DNA from: Mactra quadrangularis
Lineage: Eukaryota > Mollusca > Bivalvia > Venerida > Mactridae
DNA: 64,000 bases
Reading direction: 5' to 3'
NCBI GenBank assembly: GCA_025267735.1
Contig: CM046307.1
Location: forward strand, 48,341,395-48,405,394
The notes beneath the pieces were generated by a model, which searched no databases, had not been told where the DNA came from, and worked only from the letters and a program-made list of their open reading frames with translations. Shown here in pieces: positions 24,401 to 30,158 of the stretch (the stretch's first letter is position 1; each line of letters opens with the position of its first letter). Made by a program: the position numbers and the translations under genes.

Positions 24401-27400
24401 ATAATACATGTTTAGAAATATGGTTATACCCATGTAAGCTAGTGTCTTTTCAGATTTAAATATTAAGTTAAAATAAGTTAAAGAGATAAAGTATCTAGTC
24501 ATCACCTTAAATTCCCTAGTGCCTAATTTATTACTTTATATAATAAAGGACATCATTATCAACCAGCCCAACTCTATGAAATAAGTAATTTTCACAAGCA
24601 TGACTTAATTTTCACGGAGTTCAGGCTTTGAGGTTGCGGACCCATATGTGCAGACAGCCTGGGAAGCCTTGCATATTAAGGTTACGGTGCACACATGGCA
24701 CAAAACAACACACCCGTACGGAGCCTTAGCTGGAAGATATGCAAGTTTAATCCATACTCGGCCACGATTTTGTTCACGATTTGACTTTGAAACTAATACG
24801 TGTATCCTGGGCTTACCTCATGGGCCTTGGTAAAAACATAACAGTCCATACGAGTAGGTAAGAGTTCCTACAGGAGTTGCAGAGCTTGATCGCACGGCGC
24901 CCGTACGGTGCCCTCACGGCTATTTTTATGTTTATGGGACTGCAGCTTTAGCTAAAGGCAATATTTTGGAAATAAGAAAACAGGTAAGATTTCATTTTTT
25001 GTAATTTACCCAACTTTGTCAGCTTTGTGATAACAATTTCTATAAGTTGGAGAACTGCAAATACTAGTCTACACAGGAATTGGCATAAATTTGAGTCATT
25101 ATACAGTATATTCTTCATGTGAAGACTTGGCTAAGCTCAATCAAATAGTCTGTTTGATAACATTATCTTATAGTAAATAGAAAGCCAACATTGCGTCAAC
25201 AAGCAGGCACTAAACTGCTTAGCAATCAGTCGGTTCCATCCAAACTTAAAACAAAGCTATTGAAAGATTGACAAGCACAAATTTACAAAACATCTATTTT
25301 AGAGAAATATAAGTTAAAATTACTATAAACATGTACTTACAAGACTTCTAAAACAATGTATCAGAAATATGATCAGATTAGATTGTTCTCTCAGTGATCT
25401 GGCATCAGAAATTGTGAGCTCCATAACAAGGTGAAAAAATGCTGGAAAATGATCGGGTTTCTTCTTAAAACACTGAAAATATCATTTTAAATTAATAATG
25501 ATAATAGACTTAGTTCGAAACTCCAACTTATGGATTTTTCCATTTGTGCACAAGCGGTAGCCTGGAACCCCATTGTATCTATCTACTTAATTGTTAAAAT
25601 CAAATTTCAAAACAAAATAAACCATTTATCTTGTTATTTCTGCATTTCAATTGTCTTTAATGTCCATTTAATCCAGTTATATCAAAGTTTCTTCAATAAG
25701 TTTTAATTTTGGCAAATAACTTGTCAATATACACAACGGGGGTAAGTCTGAGGGAAATATTACGTCACGCCATTGTATCAATGCATTGTGGGAAAACAGT
25801 TCACAAATATGGAAGGCCAGAGTTGTTTTAGTGCTTACAACTGTTGACTTACTGACAGAGTCCCTCTCTATTAAAATATTATTAATCATTTAAAGGGAAG
25901 CTGATTAAGATATCAGAGGTGGGTTTTATAGGATCTTACACAAGAAACTTTCAGAAACATGCAGAAAAACGAGGATAAATGGAGAAATCATGCAAAAAAT
26001 GCTACTATAGACATGTTTCCATCGTAAAATTCTATCAAAAGCCATGCAACAGTAAATTTGACCTAGTTAACGTTGTAAACAATCGGCAGGTGGCGTTGCA
26101 ATCAAAATATCGCGAGATCAATAAATAGCACGATACAATGGATAGATCGATACAATGGGGTTCGAGTATAGGGGTTTTTTCCATCTGTGCACAGGCAGTG
26201 CAAACATTTTTTTTACAAATTATTGCTGAAAAGCGCCAAACACAAAATAACACCAATTGTTCTTTGTACACATATTTTTAAAGTAACAGTGAACATTTTT
26301 TGTACCAAAGGGAAAAACCAAATACTTCAATTCTGGATATAGTTTTTTGTACTTTAGAAATTAAATTCAAACAAGTCTATCATTGTTAAATGGTTGTAAG
26401 TCAATTTAAAAACAGTTGCTGGCAATAATAGTCATATTAAACTGGCTTTCAATCCCACATAGATACCAATTTCTACTTTTAAATAAAGAGAAGCAACTTA
26501 GAACAAAATGTTCAGCATGAAATGAATTATTCGGTCACTAACAGCTGAATAAAATTTATCAAAACTTGATCATTAAAGTATTGAAATTCATTGATAATAC
26601 TCTAGTGTACAATTGCATGGTATAATTATAAATTTACTATATTTACTTACAGTCCAAGGTGGAACCCTCTCTCTAAATTTCTCATTTACAATAAGTATGA
26701 TTGATAACAAATGACTATGACTTGACTGAAAAGATAAACAACAAAATCACATGATAAAACTGTCATTTACTGCATTTTATTTTCATTTATAACAAATTAA
26801 TAAAGAAAGGACACATTAATAACATAATTACTATTTCAAACATCAAACAAAACAGAGATATGCACTCAAATGTTTTCTTAACAACAGAAATTATTACATT
26901 TGATTATCATAACCATCAGCTCTTTTTAATCACTAATTCTGTAGTCAATCAATCTCTGTAAACAGATATTCTGTAGAGCATTGTCGTACAGGATATCTAC
27001 TATCTCAATGGAGGGTCACGTCGAGATGACCTTTATGTCGACTAATCAATGAGTAGCTTTCATCAAGATGAAACACTATTAATAACATTTTGATTTCGTA
27101 ATTTCTATTTTTAGACCAAGGTTTGCAAGCTAATTTAACAGCGGTATTATTCACAGTCTGCGATTGGACGTATCATTTCAAATTGCGTGATGTAGACGAT
27201 GTAAACAAGTTACGTATCATAACAATTTCGTCATTACTGTTATAATGAGAAAAGGTCACCTGAACGTGACCCTCGTTTGGAAAAGGCAAGATCTTAATTA
27301 GCGAGTAGGCGAGCGGAAAATTTTAGATCGGGTTTTAATCAGATTGATAGTCAATATAACTAGATGGTTTACATTTTACTGAGACAGATCCAACAAGAAA

Positions 27401-30070
27401 CAAAAAAATTCAAGGATTTGAGCAAAAATATTTTCTTACATTAAATATAAGAAAATAGTAATTGATTCTCTCTTCAAATAATTTAACACATTTAGCAAAT
27501 ATGTTGTAATGTTCAAAGGGATCAGACCAACCAACCATAAGACTTAATCCTGACTTTCATATCACTTCAGATTCAGGGACCATGTCAACAGCCTGTGGTC
27601 TTATCTGTATTACTAATTAGGGACTTTAGTCAGTTATCTTTCCCTGATGAAATCTGAAGCAATCCAATTGGTAAGTAGGTCCTATCAGTTGGAATCCTTG
27701 GATTTTATCATTGAAGCCCTATGTAAGGATAATAAAATATTTCATCTAATATCTTTCTTGTTTAAAAAGATATTAACAGAAGTGATGGCATTTAGATAGT
27801 TCTTTGCCTTAAAAATACTTAGCTTGAATTTCAAACAAATTAAATGATTACAAAAAAATTATTAAAGATTAATTTTGGCAAATTTACACTGAAAAGTAAG
27901 GGTAAACTCCAAGTAATCCAACTAATTGGACCTACCTATTTGAAGAGTATACAAGGGGAAATAACTGACTAAAGTCCCTAATTGTAACAATAAATTATTC
28001 CCCAGAATTCAAGTCTTACCAAATACATTAAAGGTTCACATTCACAGATTTCAACTTAAATATAAACTTTTTCTAAAACTATCAAAATTGGACAGAAATA
28101 TATTTGGAAGCAGGAAATTAGTGTTCTGATAATGACAATTGTAGTGCAAATTGACATACAACTACAAAAGATAGTATTTCATGTAGTAAATACCTACCCC
28201 ATATGTCATGGTATAGACAGTTATATTGGATTTATGTGACTTTTATATTTCTTGCAACATATAGGTTAGTTTGTCTTAAAATAATAAGAAATATTTTTTT
28301 GACACAATTACTGACACTGAATGGTATTTTTTAAATTATAGAAAAAATAAACCAAATCTGTGAACTAGTACCTTTAAATTTCTCATTAATAATACTATTC
28401 ATTATAATCTTACCTTTTTAGGATCAAAGTTTGGCCATAGATAGTTCTCCAAGTACTGACTGAAAGACAATTGAACAAATATTAACTAACAGCTGAAACA
28501 TTGAAATCAATATAGTTTGTTGAGGTTATAATTGGCAAGACTCATTTAAAATAAGGTAAATATATATTCAGCTTCAAAGATAACTTACATCAGATGAATA
28601 ACAAATGTAAGTAAATGGCCCATGATCAAGGATTTATTACACTGTGTTATTTACCTGGGTTTGATCATTAGTTGACATTCGTCATGACATTCCTTAACAA
28701 AAGTCAACTATCCATCTTTAGGAAAAGTTGCTTTAATATTCCAATGGAAGGGTAATATCTTACTTGTTAAACTATAATTAAGGAAAATCATTTAATGAAA
28801 CAATGAAGATTGTAGTAAGAGGCATTGAAAATTTCAACAGTAAAAGAAATACAACACAAATTAATACCTGAATTCCAACATCATGATTCTTCTAGTAGCA
28901 AAGTTTGTAGACACCAATTCTTTCTCATAGATCTCCTCAACAATCTAAATACACACAGAAATATATAAAAGATAGATTCAACAATCCAAAAATACACACA
29001 CAAAGATAAAAGACAGGTTTACGTATCTATATCCATAGGTGGTAAGTACACACCAGAACCAAAAACAATGTTAGTACATGTATTATTGTTTTGTGCTGTG
29101 CCAGCTGCCTTTGTAAATAACACTCACAATCAGGGAAGTTCAAACAACCAGTTTCAACCAAGACATTATAAAATTTTTAGAAGGCATACACAACCAAAAT
29201 AACGCAAAACAAATTGGCCTTTTTAGTCATTCAAATTTTTTAAGTTAAGTCTGCTTTCAAAGGCATGCTCAGGTGACTTCAATTCAAGAACAATAATCCC
29301 TGAGCATTGAAATCAACTTCCGATAGGTGATCCTCACAGTACCTTTTTAAATCTGGGTAGACTGAAACAACTGTAGGTAAATTTCTAGTTCAAAGAAATT
29401 ATCAGTGCTACTAGTGTGTTTTGATCGTGGGACCTCTTGAACCTAACTGCAAGTCCTATAACAGGATCATTGCTTCTAACCCTCAATTCACAGATATGTA
29501 ATCATAAAACATTTCGTCACTTAAGTGGAAAAAGGTTGTAACTCAATATAAGAAAAGAATGAGTTACAACTGTTTTCCGATAAACCTGTGATTTATCAAC
29601 AGCAATCAGACAAACTATAACTAATAAATGTTTAAGATATTAATAAATTACCTCTGGCTTAAATGGAAAATTGTTTTTCAAAGCATTCACAGACCATAGT
29701 TCTGCTGCAAGCTGAAGAAGAAAAAACATGTAAATGTTAAACATAGTCATGTAACAAAATGTTCACAGTATTAAACTAATAATTCAAAACAGGTAAATGA
29801 TTTTTATTCAAACTATTAGCAACAATTAGGGAACATGATAATTAATACAGAAAAAAATCAAAGGAGTGCTACTATTATCATGCTGAAAGGTCACTTAAAG
29901 AGTAAAAAGTAATTGCAGAGTTTCATTAAAAAGTAAAAACATGCTCACCTGAGTCACAAATTTCACAAAAACGTACTTACCTGGGTCACTCTGTCTTCCT
30001 GAATTTGCTCAACAGTGAGAGTTCCAGTCCTTTTAGGAGTTTGCTCTTTCTTTACCACTTTCTGACTCAT
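125..30070 (-). CDS. AQR: Aquarius, intron-binding spliceosomal RNA helicase (5' two thirds, 23 exons)
   Basis: Aquarius is an SF1, UPF1-like RNA helicase of the intron-binding complex (with SYF1/XAB2, ISY1, PPIE); it binds the intron upstream of the branch point. Coding exons in transcript order: 29981-30070, 29652-29711, 28868-28944, 28414-28459, 26651-26725, 25341-25472, 24315-24383, 23425-23602, 22574-22752, 21470-21583, 20736-20839, 19563-19665, 18910-19030, 18034-18126, 9176-9303, 8307-8406, 7534-7701, 6891-6997, 6243-6412, 4668-4799, 3572-3709, 1479-1659, 125-418. All junctions are GT/AG and keep frame, giving 953 residues; vertebrate AQR has about 1,485, so the rest lies left of base 1. 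The start is the ATG at 30070 ([10 protein letters not shown]). Diagnostic stretches are [46 protein letters not shown] and GPPGTGKTD. The order is N-terminal helical (armadillo-like) half, beta-barrel region, then RecA1. Exon 18 has a weak acceptor with little pyrimidine tract. Intron 14 is expanded by a retrotransposon. Exons were placed by eye from family memory. Confidence 0.96.
443..681 (-). repeat. tRNA-derived SINE, group 1, copy a (AQR intron 22)
   Basis: The plus strand reads from a tail-like GGGTTTAATGCTGT at 443, through a shared body (TCTGGATTTAGC, CTGTTAACCA, TGACAACTGCC), to a decayed reversed tRNA-like head near 640-680. The body matches copies at 23978-24292 (plus strand), 61686-61933 and 63901-64000. 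It has a small internal duplication of the GGATTTAGC segment. It is decayed and non-coding. Confidence 0.7.
1479..1659 (-). CDS. AQR: AQR exon 22: helicase P-loop exon
   Basis: This 181-base exon (phase 2 to 0) carries the Q-like FTPTQ motif and the Walker A P-loop GPPGTGKT, at about residues 821-828. It binds ATP in the RecA1 domain of Aquarius. It is followed by the conserved [10 protein letters not shown] stretch. Nothing in the motif is degraded, so ATP binding should be intact. The Walker B and later motifs lie off the window to the left. Confidence 0.95.
1706..2027. mobile_element. hAT-type non-autonomous TIR element (MITE) with 8-bp target duplication
   Basis: The element has terminal inverted repeats TAGGGCTGTCACGATA at 1706 and its complement ending at 2027. 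Perfect 8-bp direct repeats GTAGTAAG flank it at 1698-1705 and 2028-2035, the signature of hAT transposition. The inside is rich in repeated CGCGATA/ATATTGCAATA motifs and encodes no transposase. A diverged, longer relative lies at 21896-22468. It sits in AQR intron 21. Confidence 0.88.
2484..2613. mobile_element. Short TIR element (MITE), copy 1
   Basis: The arms at about 2484-2525 and 2570-2613 are near-perfect inverted repeats built around TTTTTTCTCAACTGTC and GAATAATTTCATG. The two arms enclose about 45 bases. The same arms recur at about 33012-33055 and 33208-33251, so this is a dispersed family. No coding capacity. Confidence 0.78.
3371..3426. repeat. Short inverted repeat in a TACACG-rich patch
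   Basis: ATACACGGTAA (3371-3381) is repeated in inverse as TTACCGTGTAT (3416-3426). The patch 3360-3520 is unusually rich in ACACG words. It lies in AQR intron 21, a little downstream of exon 21 in transcript terms. No gene is seen here. Confidence 0.55.
3989..4017. repeat. (TTCTG)n microsatellite
   Basis: About five tandem copies of the pentamer TTCTG lie in AQR intron 20. This is a simple repeat with no other content. Confidence 0.9.
4424..4576. repeat. G/C-run short inverted element
   Basis: The ends read AGGACATTTGCC (4424) and, in reverse, AGGACATTTCCC (4576). Between them are several CATTTGCC/CAATGTCTGCC words and a poly-G run near 4492-4502. It looks like a small non-autonomous repeat or a run of degenerate direct copies in AQR intron 20. 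No TSD was recognised. Confidence 0.45.
4994..5484. mobile_element. AAGCACTTTTCAAGG-rich TIR element
   Basis: The left end AGGGTTTAAACAG and the inverted right end AGGGTTCGTACAGACC flank a body with many copies of AAGCACTTTTCAAGG-like words (for example near 5034, 5045 and 5455). The TIR-plus-subterminal-repeat layout is typical of non-autonomous DNA transposons. No target duplication was identified, so the boundaries are approximate. It lies in AQR intron 19. Confidence 0.55.
5548..5850 (-). mobile_element. ATACCCCCGC-ended dispersed element, copy 1
   Basis: The sequence matches 44607-44904 in the opposite orientation along most of its length, including GGAAGTAGATGAG, ACCACATGGGACTATGGGAT and the hairpin CCCCCTCTTCTTCGAAGCGGGGG end. 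This copy has about 41 extra bases at about 5592-5632 next to the ATACCCCCGC end. The open frame in it is present in both copies but is repeat sequence, not a host gene. Confidence 0.82.
6446..6525 (-). repeat. SINE group 2 tail fragment
   Basis: TTAATGCTATGTCAACACAT followed by CACACCTAAACTAGC matches the 3' half of the group-2 SINEs at 19735-19925, 32645-32940 and 57088-57365. It is a short decayed remnant in AQR intron 18. Confidence 0.55.
9454..9631 (+). repeat. Ngaro A1 repeat (left end)
   Basis: The 178-base left repeat matches A2 at 15796-15975 from AATAATACCAG to GACTGCTTAAC. It includes an internal inverted repeat near the end, ACCAGTTATGGAATTAACCATAACTG, as short GTTATGG/CCATAAC arms. 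It also carries the poly-G run and the TATA box. Confidence 0.93.
9570..9578 (+). promoter_or_regulatory. Ngaro TATA box in A1
   Basis: TATAAAAGG lies about 93 bases upstream of the Gag ATG, in a GC-richer context. An initiator-like TCACTC sits about 30 bases downstream near 9601. It is duplicated in A2 at 15914-15922. It would drive transcription antisense to AQR. Confidence 0.72.
9663..10700 (+). CDS. gag: Ngaro Gag-like protein with CCCH and CCHC-like zinc fingers
   Basis: This 345-residue protein begins at the first ATG after the A1 leader ([10 protein letters not shown]); the frame is open further upstream but without an ATG. The N-terminus is basic, followed by an acidic/Ser-Thr linker, a helical middle (about 130-250, with [11 protein letters not shown] and [20 protein letters not shown]), then zinc-binding motifs near the C-terminus: C-x8-C-x4-C-x3-H followed directly by C-x2-C-x3-H-x4-C. 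The tail is Asn/Gln/Lys-rich. It probably coats the element RNA. The stop is followed one base later by the RT start (TAAGATG). Confidence 0.85.
   Translation: MPRGRGNKRKATTRDNGQNNRRRQLRSDATRSLEEDKGENFSLNRIDDVPTIDFQEIIRCSNIIPETQERSPASNEAQTLSTPSPTADNAADLFSSGTLCLPETAGLRLTPDTIPNCTDDMTLHVPAALKRQISRGEYINISLLLKNASELNEICSAQSIGIIEGKLTIQPKVTKESILSIEQWTDAFLIYCAIYLMSHMDRTYEILQYMNTIRDVAKRPGFAWRTYDRQFRLRRANNQSSWAKIDNDLWCRCMSPVISPELHTPQSYPTNDAPICYRFNSFKGCQWRDCRFRHLCLKCNQPHGITSCPQKIQKNYNNQTNGGMVKSNWNKFRGGNRKQMQQNSK
10702..12354 (+). CDS. Ngaro reverse transcriptase / RNase H
   Basis: This 550-residue polymerase starts at the ATG one base after the Gag stop, which suggests termination-reinitiation. RT motifs: FKMDIKSAF with catalytic D159, the [13 protein letters not shown] region, and YLDD at 227-230. 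These are the DIRS-order RT style, with LPFG and YLDD. RNase H follows with YTDSAGG (D393), a Glu in [11 protein letters not shown], the FKCDNLSVV aspartate and the CDSLSR aspartate, so the D-E-D-D set is present. There is no methyltransferase, as expected for Ngaro rather than DIRS. Its 3' end overlaps the recombinase frame from 12222 to 12354. Confidence 0.93.
   Translation: MRNLDKKAIAPSPININKLEQELLTYDKHMAEYLLSGFKFGFKLHYSGKRVARECKNLKSAIEKPSVVLQKINKEVNAGRVAGPFKERPLKNLILSPIGLVPKKEPNEFRLIHHLSYPMGSSINDAIDPNLCSVKYTKFDEAIFMIQDLGPNCFLFKMDIKSAFRLLPIHPNDFELLGFKFYNNYYFDKALPFGASISPSTFEKFSSFLEFYVKQNINQEVKKLIHYLDDFLGGEKTKYTCQKVMEIFMDCMASLGVPLAEEKTEGPTKILVFLGLELDSEKMEVRIPRDKITNIIEKLHAILSKEKSNLKTIQSLIGHLNFCCRAIPAGRPYCRRLINSICGLTKPYHHIRINKDIKADLQMWLKFFKSFNGISVFHDRFWQTNSELEIYTDSAGGSGLGFGIYFKGHWAQAKWPQVWHNLGYTKDITTLEIFPILVALLIWGKLWRNKRISFKCDNLSVVQALNCLTSKSDLTLAIIRAITMTCLKLNILIRASHVKGANNSICDSLSRFQMEKFRRLAPQADKDPTQVPQLAWKIFSENPYTYFQTV
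12222..13208 (+). CDS. Ngaro tyrosine recombinase (YR)
   Basis: This phage-integrase-fold recombinase would insert the circular DNA copy by site-specific strand exchange. Visible catalytic residues: Arg in GLLRVSEVV (about 12756), His and Arg of HSFRIGRA (about 13096-13107), the Trp of [14 protein letters not shown] and its Tyr nucleophile (13168-13205). The N-terminal SAM-like domain is [18 protein letters not shown]. The frame is open from 12222 and lies in the -1 frame relative to the RT, overlapping it by 133 bases. There is no suitable early ATG, so it is probably expressed by recoding, splicing or non-AUG initiation. No canonical slippery heptamer was found in the overlap. Confidence 0.9.
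   Translation, partial: LIVSFSDGKVQASRTSSRQGSNPSSTISLEDLQRESIYILSNSVAPNTKQTYITAIKAFNEFRKTFNLKDKWPIENKQLQWFVSYCILRKQTHRTINTYIAGINFYHKINNWGDLLDNFNINKMLEGCRRLCQSKDSRAPITQNMLKMICKKLREICTDNFELSLFRATYTITYFGLLRVSEVVSNSQIHNTNCIQLDDVQISENGHKIKLTLRKTKNNQYGQPINLLLSEEGDETVCPIVAIKRYLLIRPNIKGPLFCHADKTALTRYQFAAVLKKCSTALKFEDQNIKTHSFRIGRATDLAKRGLSNETIMKLGRWRSNSYKSYIR
13599..14162 (+). CDS. Ngaro SGNH-family hydrolase
   Basis: This 187-residue protein starts at ATG 13599. It has the SGNH/GDSL esterase blocks: GDS with nucleophile S15, a Gly near 40-43, HLGGND with N73, and DGIH with D161/H164. The family hydrolyses esters or acyl groups. Hydrolase-like domains are a known accessory of Ngaro elements, but the substrate is unknown. 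All catalytic residues are present and the frame is intact. A 390-base gap separates it from the recombinase, including an A/T-rich TAATAATAATAAG tract, so it may be a separate cistron or spliced message. Confidence 0.9.
   Translation: MLYIFFIDVWVLGDSIPYWAGKRAGEKGTFTKLKTVAWWGIRGMSWKDFVHSLQLEVALRQPPELIFIHLGGNDLLNMKVLEIFDLMKEGIEYLRQAFNNTKIIWVDILQRIKWGESRAINLAIERKRKRINRKGRQLAKTKSCRLTIDIDTKTPGFYRPDGIHLSDIGLDMYLNAMEDKLLGLIKQ
14770..15801 (+). repeat. Ngaro B1 repeat
   Basis: This is a 1,032-base direct repeat of 16409-17440. It contains three tandem 65-base units (from 15101), a polyadenylation-type AATAAA at 15404-15409, and ends in ATCAAAATAAT, where it abuts A2 directly. Open frames inside it recur exactly in B2 and are not genes. 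Confidence 0.93.
15101..15280 (+). repeat. 65-bp tandem repeats with paired palindromes inside B1
   Basis: There are two full 65-base units (15101-15165, 15166-15230) and a diverged third. Each unit carries two small palindromes: GGGTA-CTGC-TACCC, and GTGAAC-CAGC-GTTCAC (15124-15139; 15189-15204 with CGGC; decayed at 15254-15269). The second palindrome also occurs in the Gag leader at 9633-9648. The same array is in B2 from 16740. Confidence 0.9.
15796..15975 (+). repeat. Ngaro A2 repeat
   Basis: This is the second copy of the A repeat. It is joined directly to the end of B1 through the shared AATAAT and ends at GACTGCTTAAC. Its poly-G run is 12 rather than 10 bases. It carries the same TATA box (15914-15922). 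Confidence 0.92.
15976..16408 (+). other. Unique spacer between A2 and B2 of the Ngaro element
   Basis: These 433 bases have no counterpart seen elsewhere in the window. They start with a CCACCCAA-type short tandem and are otherwise AT-rich. No convincing gene is seen. The spacer gives the right end an A-spacer-B form parallel to the A-ORFs-B form of the left part. Confidence 0.75.
16409..17440 (+). repeat. Ngaro B2 repeat (right end)
   Basis: This is the second 1,032-base B copy, offset by 1,639 bases from B1, with the same 65-base array and AATAAA (17043-17048). It ends at CATCAAAATAAT, after which the host intron continues with GAAGCATTAATG. Confidence 0.93.
19735..19925 (-). repeat. SINE group 2, 3' half (AQR intron 11)
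   Basis: GGGTTTAATGCTGTGTCAAC, GGCACCTAACCTAACTTTCC and CAGTACTCACTAACCCTTCC match the tail half of the copies at 32645 and 57088. The tRNA-like head is missing, which is 5' truncation as in LINE-driven retroposition. Confidence 0.65.
21896..22468. mobile_element. Diverged and longer relative of the hAT-type element
   Basis: The left part (AATCGCGATACTCTAGAAGCG) and the right part (from CTTGTAACATAAGCTTAGATTG to ATATCATGACAGC) match the element at 1706-2027. About 250 bases in the middle (near 21980-22270) have no match there. The TIRs are mutated and no target duplication is clear. It lies in AQR intron 9. Confidence 0.7.
23100..23353 (-). repeat. SINE group 2, copy with tRNA-like head (AQR intron 8)
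   Basis: It begins with a TTGGGTTTTTTTAACGTCGT tail, continues through CCAGTACTTACTTACCCTTCCACGAGGCC, and ends in a reversed tRNA-like head CTGAGCTATCCAGCTGC (A-box region). It is oriented minus, the same strand as AQR. Confidence 0.65.
23978..24292 (+). repeat. tRNA-derived SINE, group 1, best-preserved copy (AQR intron 7)
   Basis: The head carries polymerase III boxes: TAGCTCAGTCAGTAGC (A box) and GGTTCGATTCC (B box). The conserved body contains TCAGTCACTGACGAAAGTATG and GTTAACAGC, and the tail is GGCGTTAAACCAAA. The reverse-strand copy at 61686-61933 shares the head and body. It is not a tRNA gene: no paired acceptor stem is evident. Confidence 0.82.
25555..26170. repeat. Inverted GAACCCCATTGTATC repeat unit (AQR intron 5)
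   Basis: GGAACCCCATTGTATCTATCTA (near 25566) is repeated inverted near 26135-26163. A second motif, TTTTTCCAT-TGTGCACA-G, flanks both sides in direct orientation (about 25536 and 26166). This may be a TIR element with flanking duplication, or a rearranged repeat. No gene is seen in the roughly 600 bases. Confidence 0.5.
26985..27345 (-). repeat. Dispersed repeat, copy 1 (AQR intron 4)
   Basis: The sequence matches 38535-38885 on the opposite strand: GTCGAGATGACCTTT, ATTTCGTAATTTCTATTTTTAGACC, AGGTCACCTGAACGTGA and ATCGGGTTTTAATC all recur. It is diverged and non-coding, and its class is unknown. Confidence 0.72.
27600..27990. mobile_element. Long-arm inverted repeat element (AQR intron 4)
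   Basis: The arm near 27606-27705 (AATTAGGGACTTTAGTCAGT then GTAGGTCC and AGTTGGA) is repeated inverted at 27898-27988. This gives about 90-100-base imperfect arms around a 190-base loop. The ends start AATTAGGGACTTTAG. It is probably a foldback/MITE-type element; no target duplication was recognised. Confidence 0.7.
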
Positions 30071-30158
30071 GATTCTGCTAGTAAAAGACCTGTATTACTC
30101 AAGACTGAGTGATAATTGAATTAATGGAGGATTCTAAAGTGCTTATATCATTTCTCAC
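30071..30158 (-). promoter_or_regulatory. AQR: AQR 5' untranslated part of exon 1 (probable)
   Basis: Just upstream of the AQR ATG the minus strand has no in-frame upstream ATG of note. At 30159-30160 there is an acceptor-like TATTTTGCAG, so the first coding exon may start at 30158 and be preceded by a non-coding exon further right. No TATA box or CpG-rich promoter is evident nearby. The transcription start is not placed. Confidence 0.35.

Noticed and set aside
24648..24833. Coding exon in AQR intron 6
   Set aside because: A GC-richer patch with an open frame on the strand opposite AQR; no family resemblance or splice logic, probably repeat-derived.
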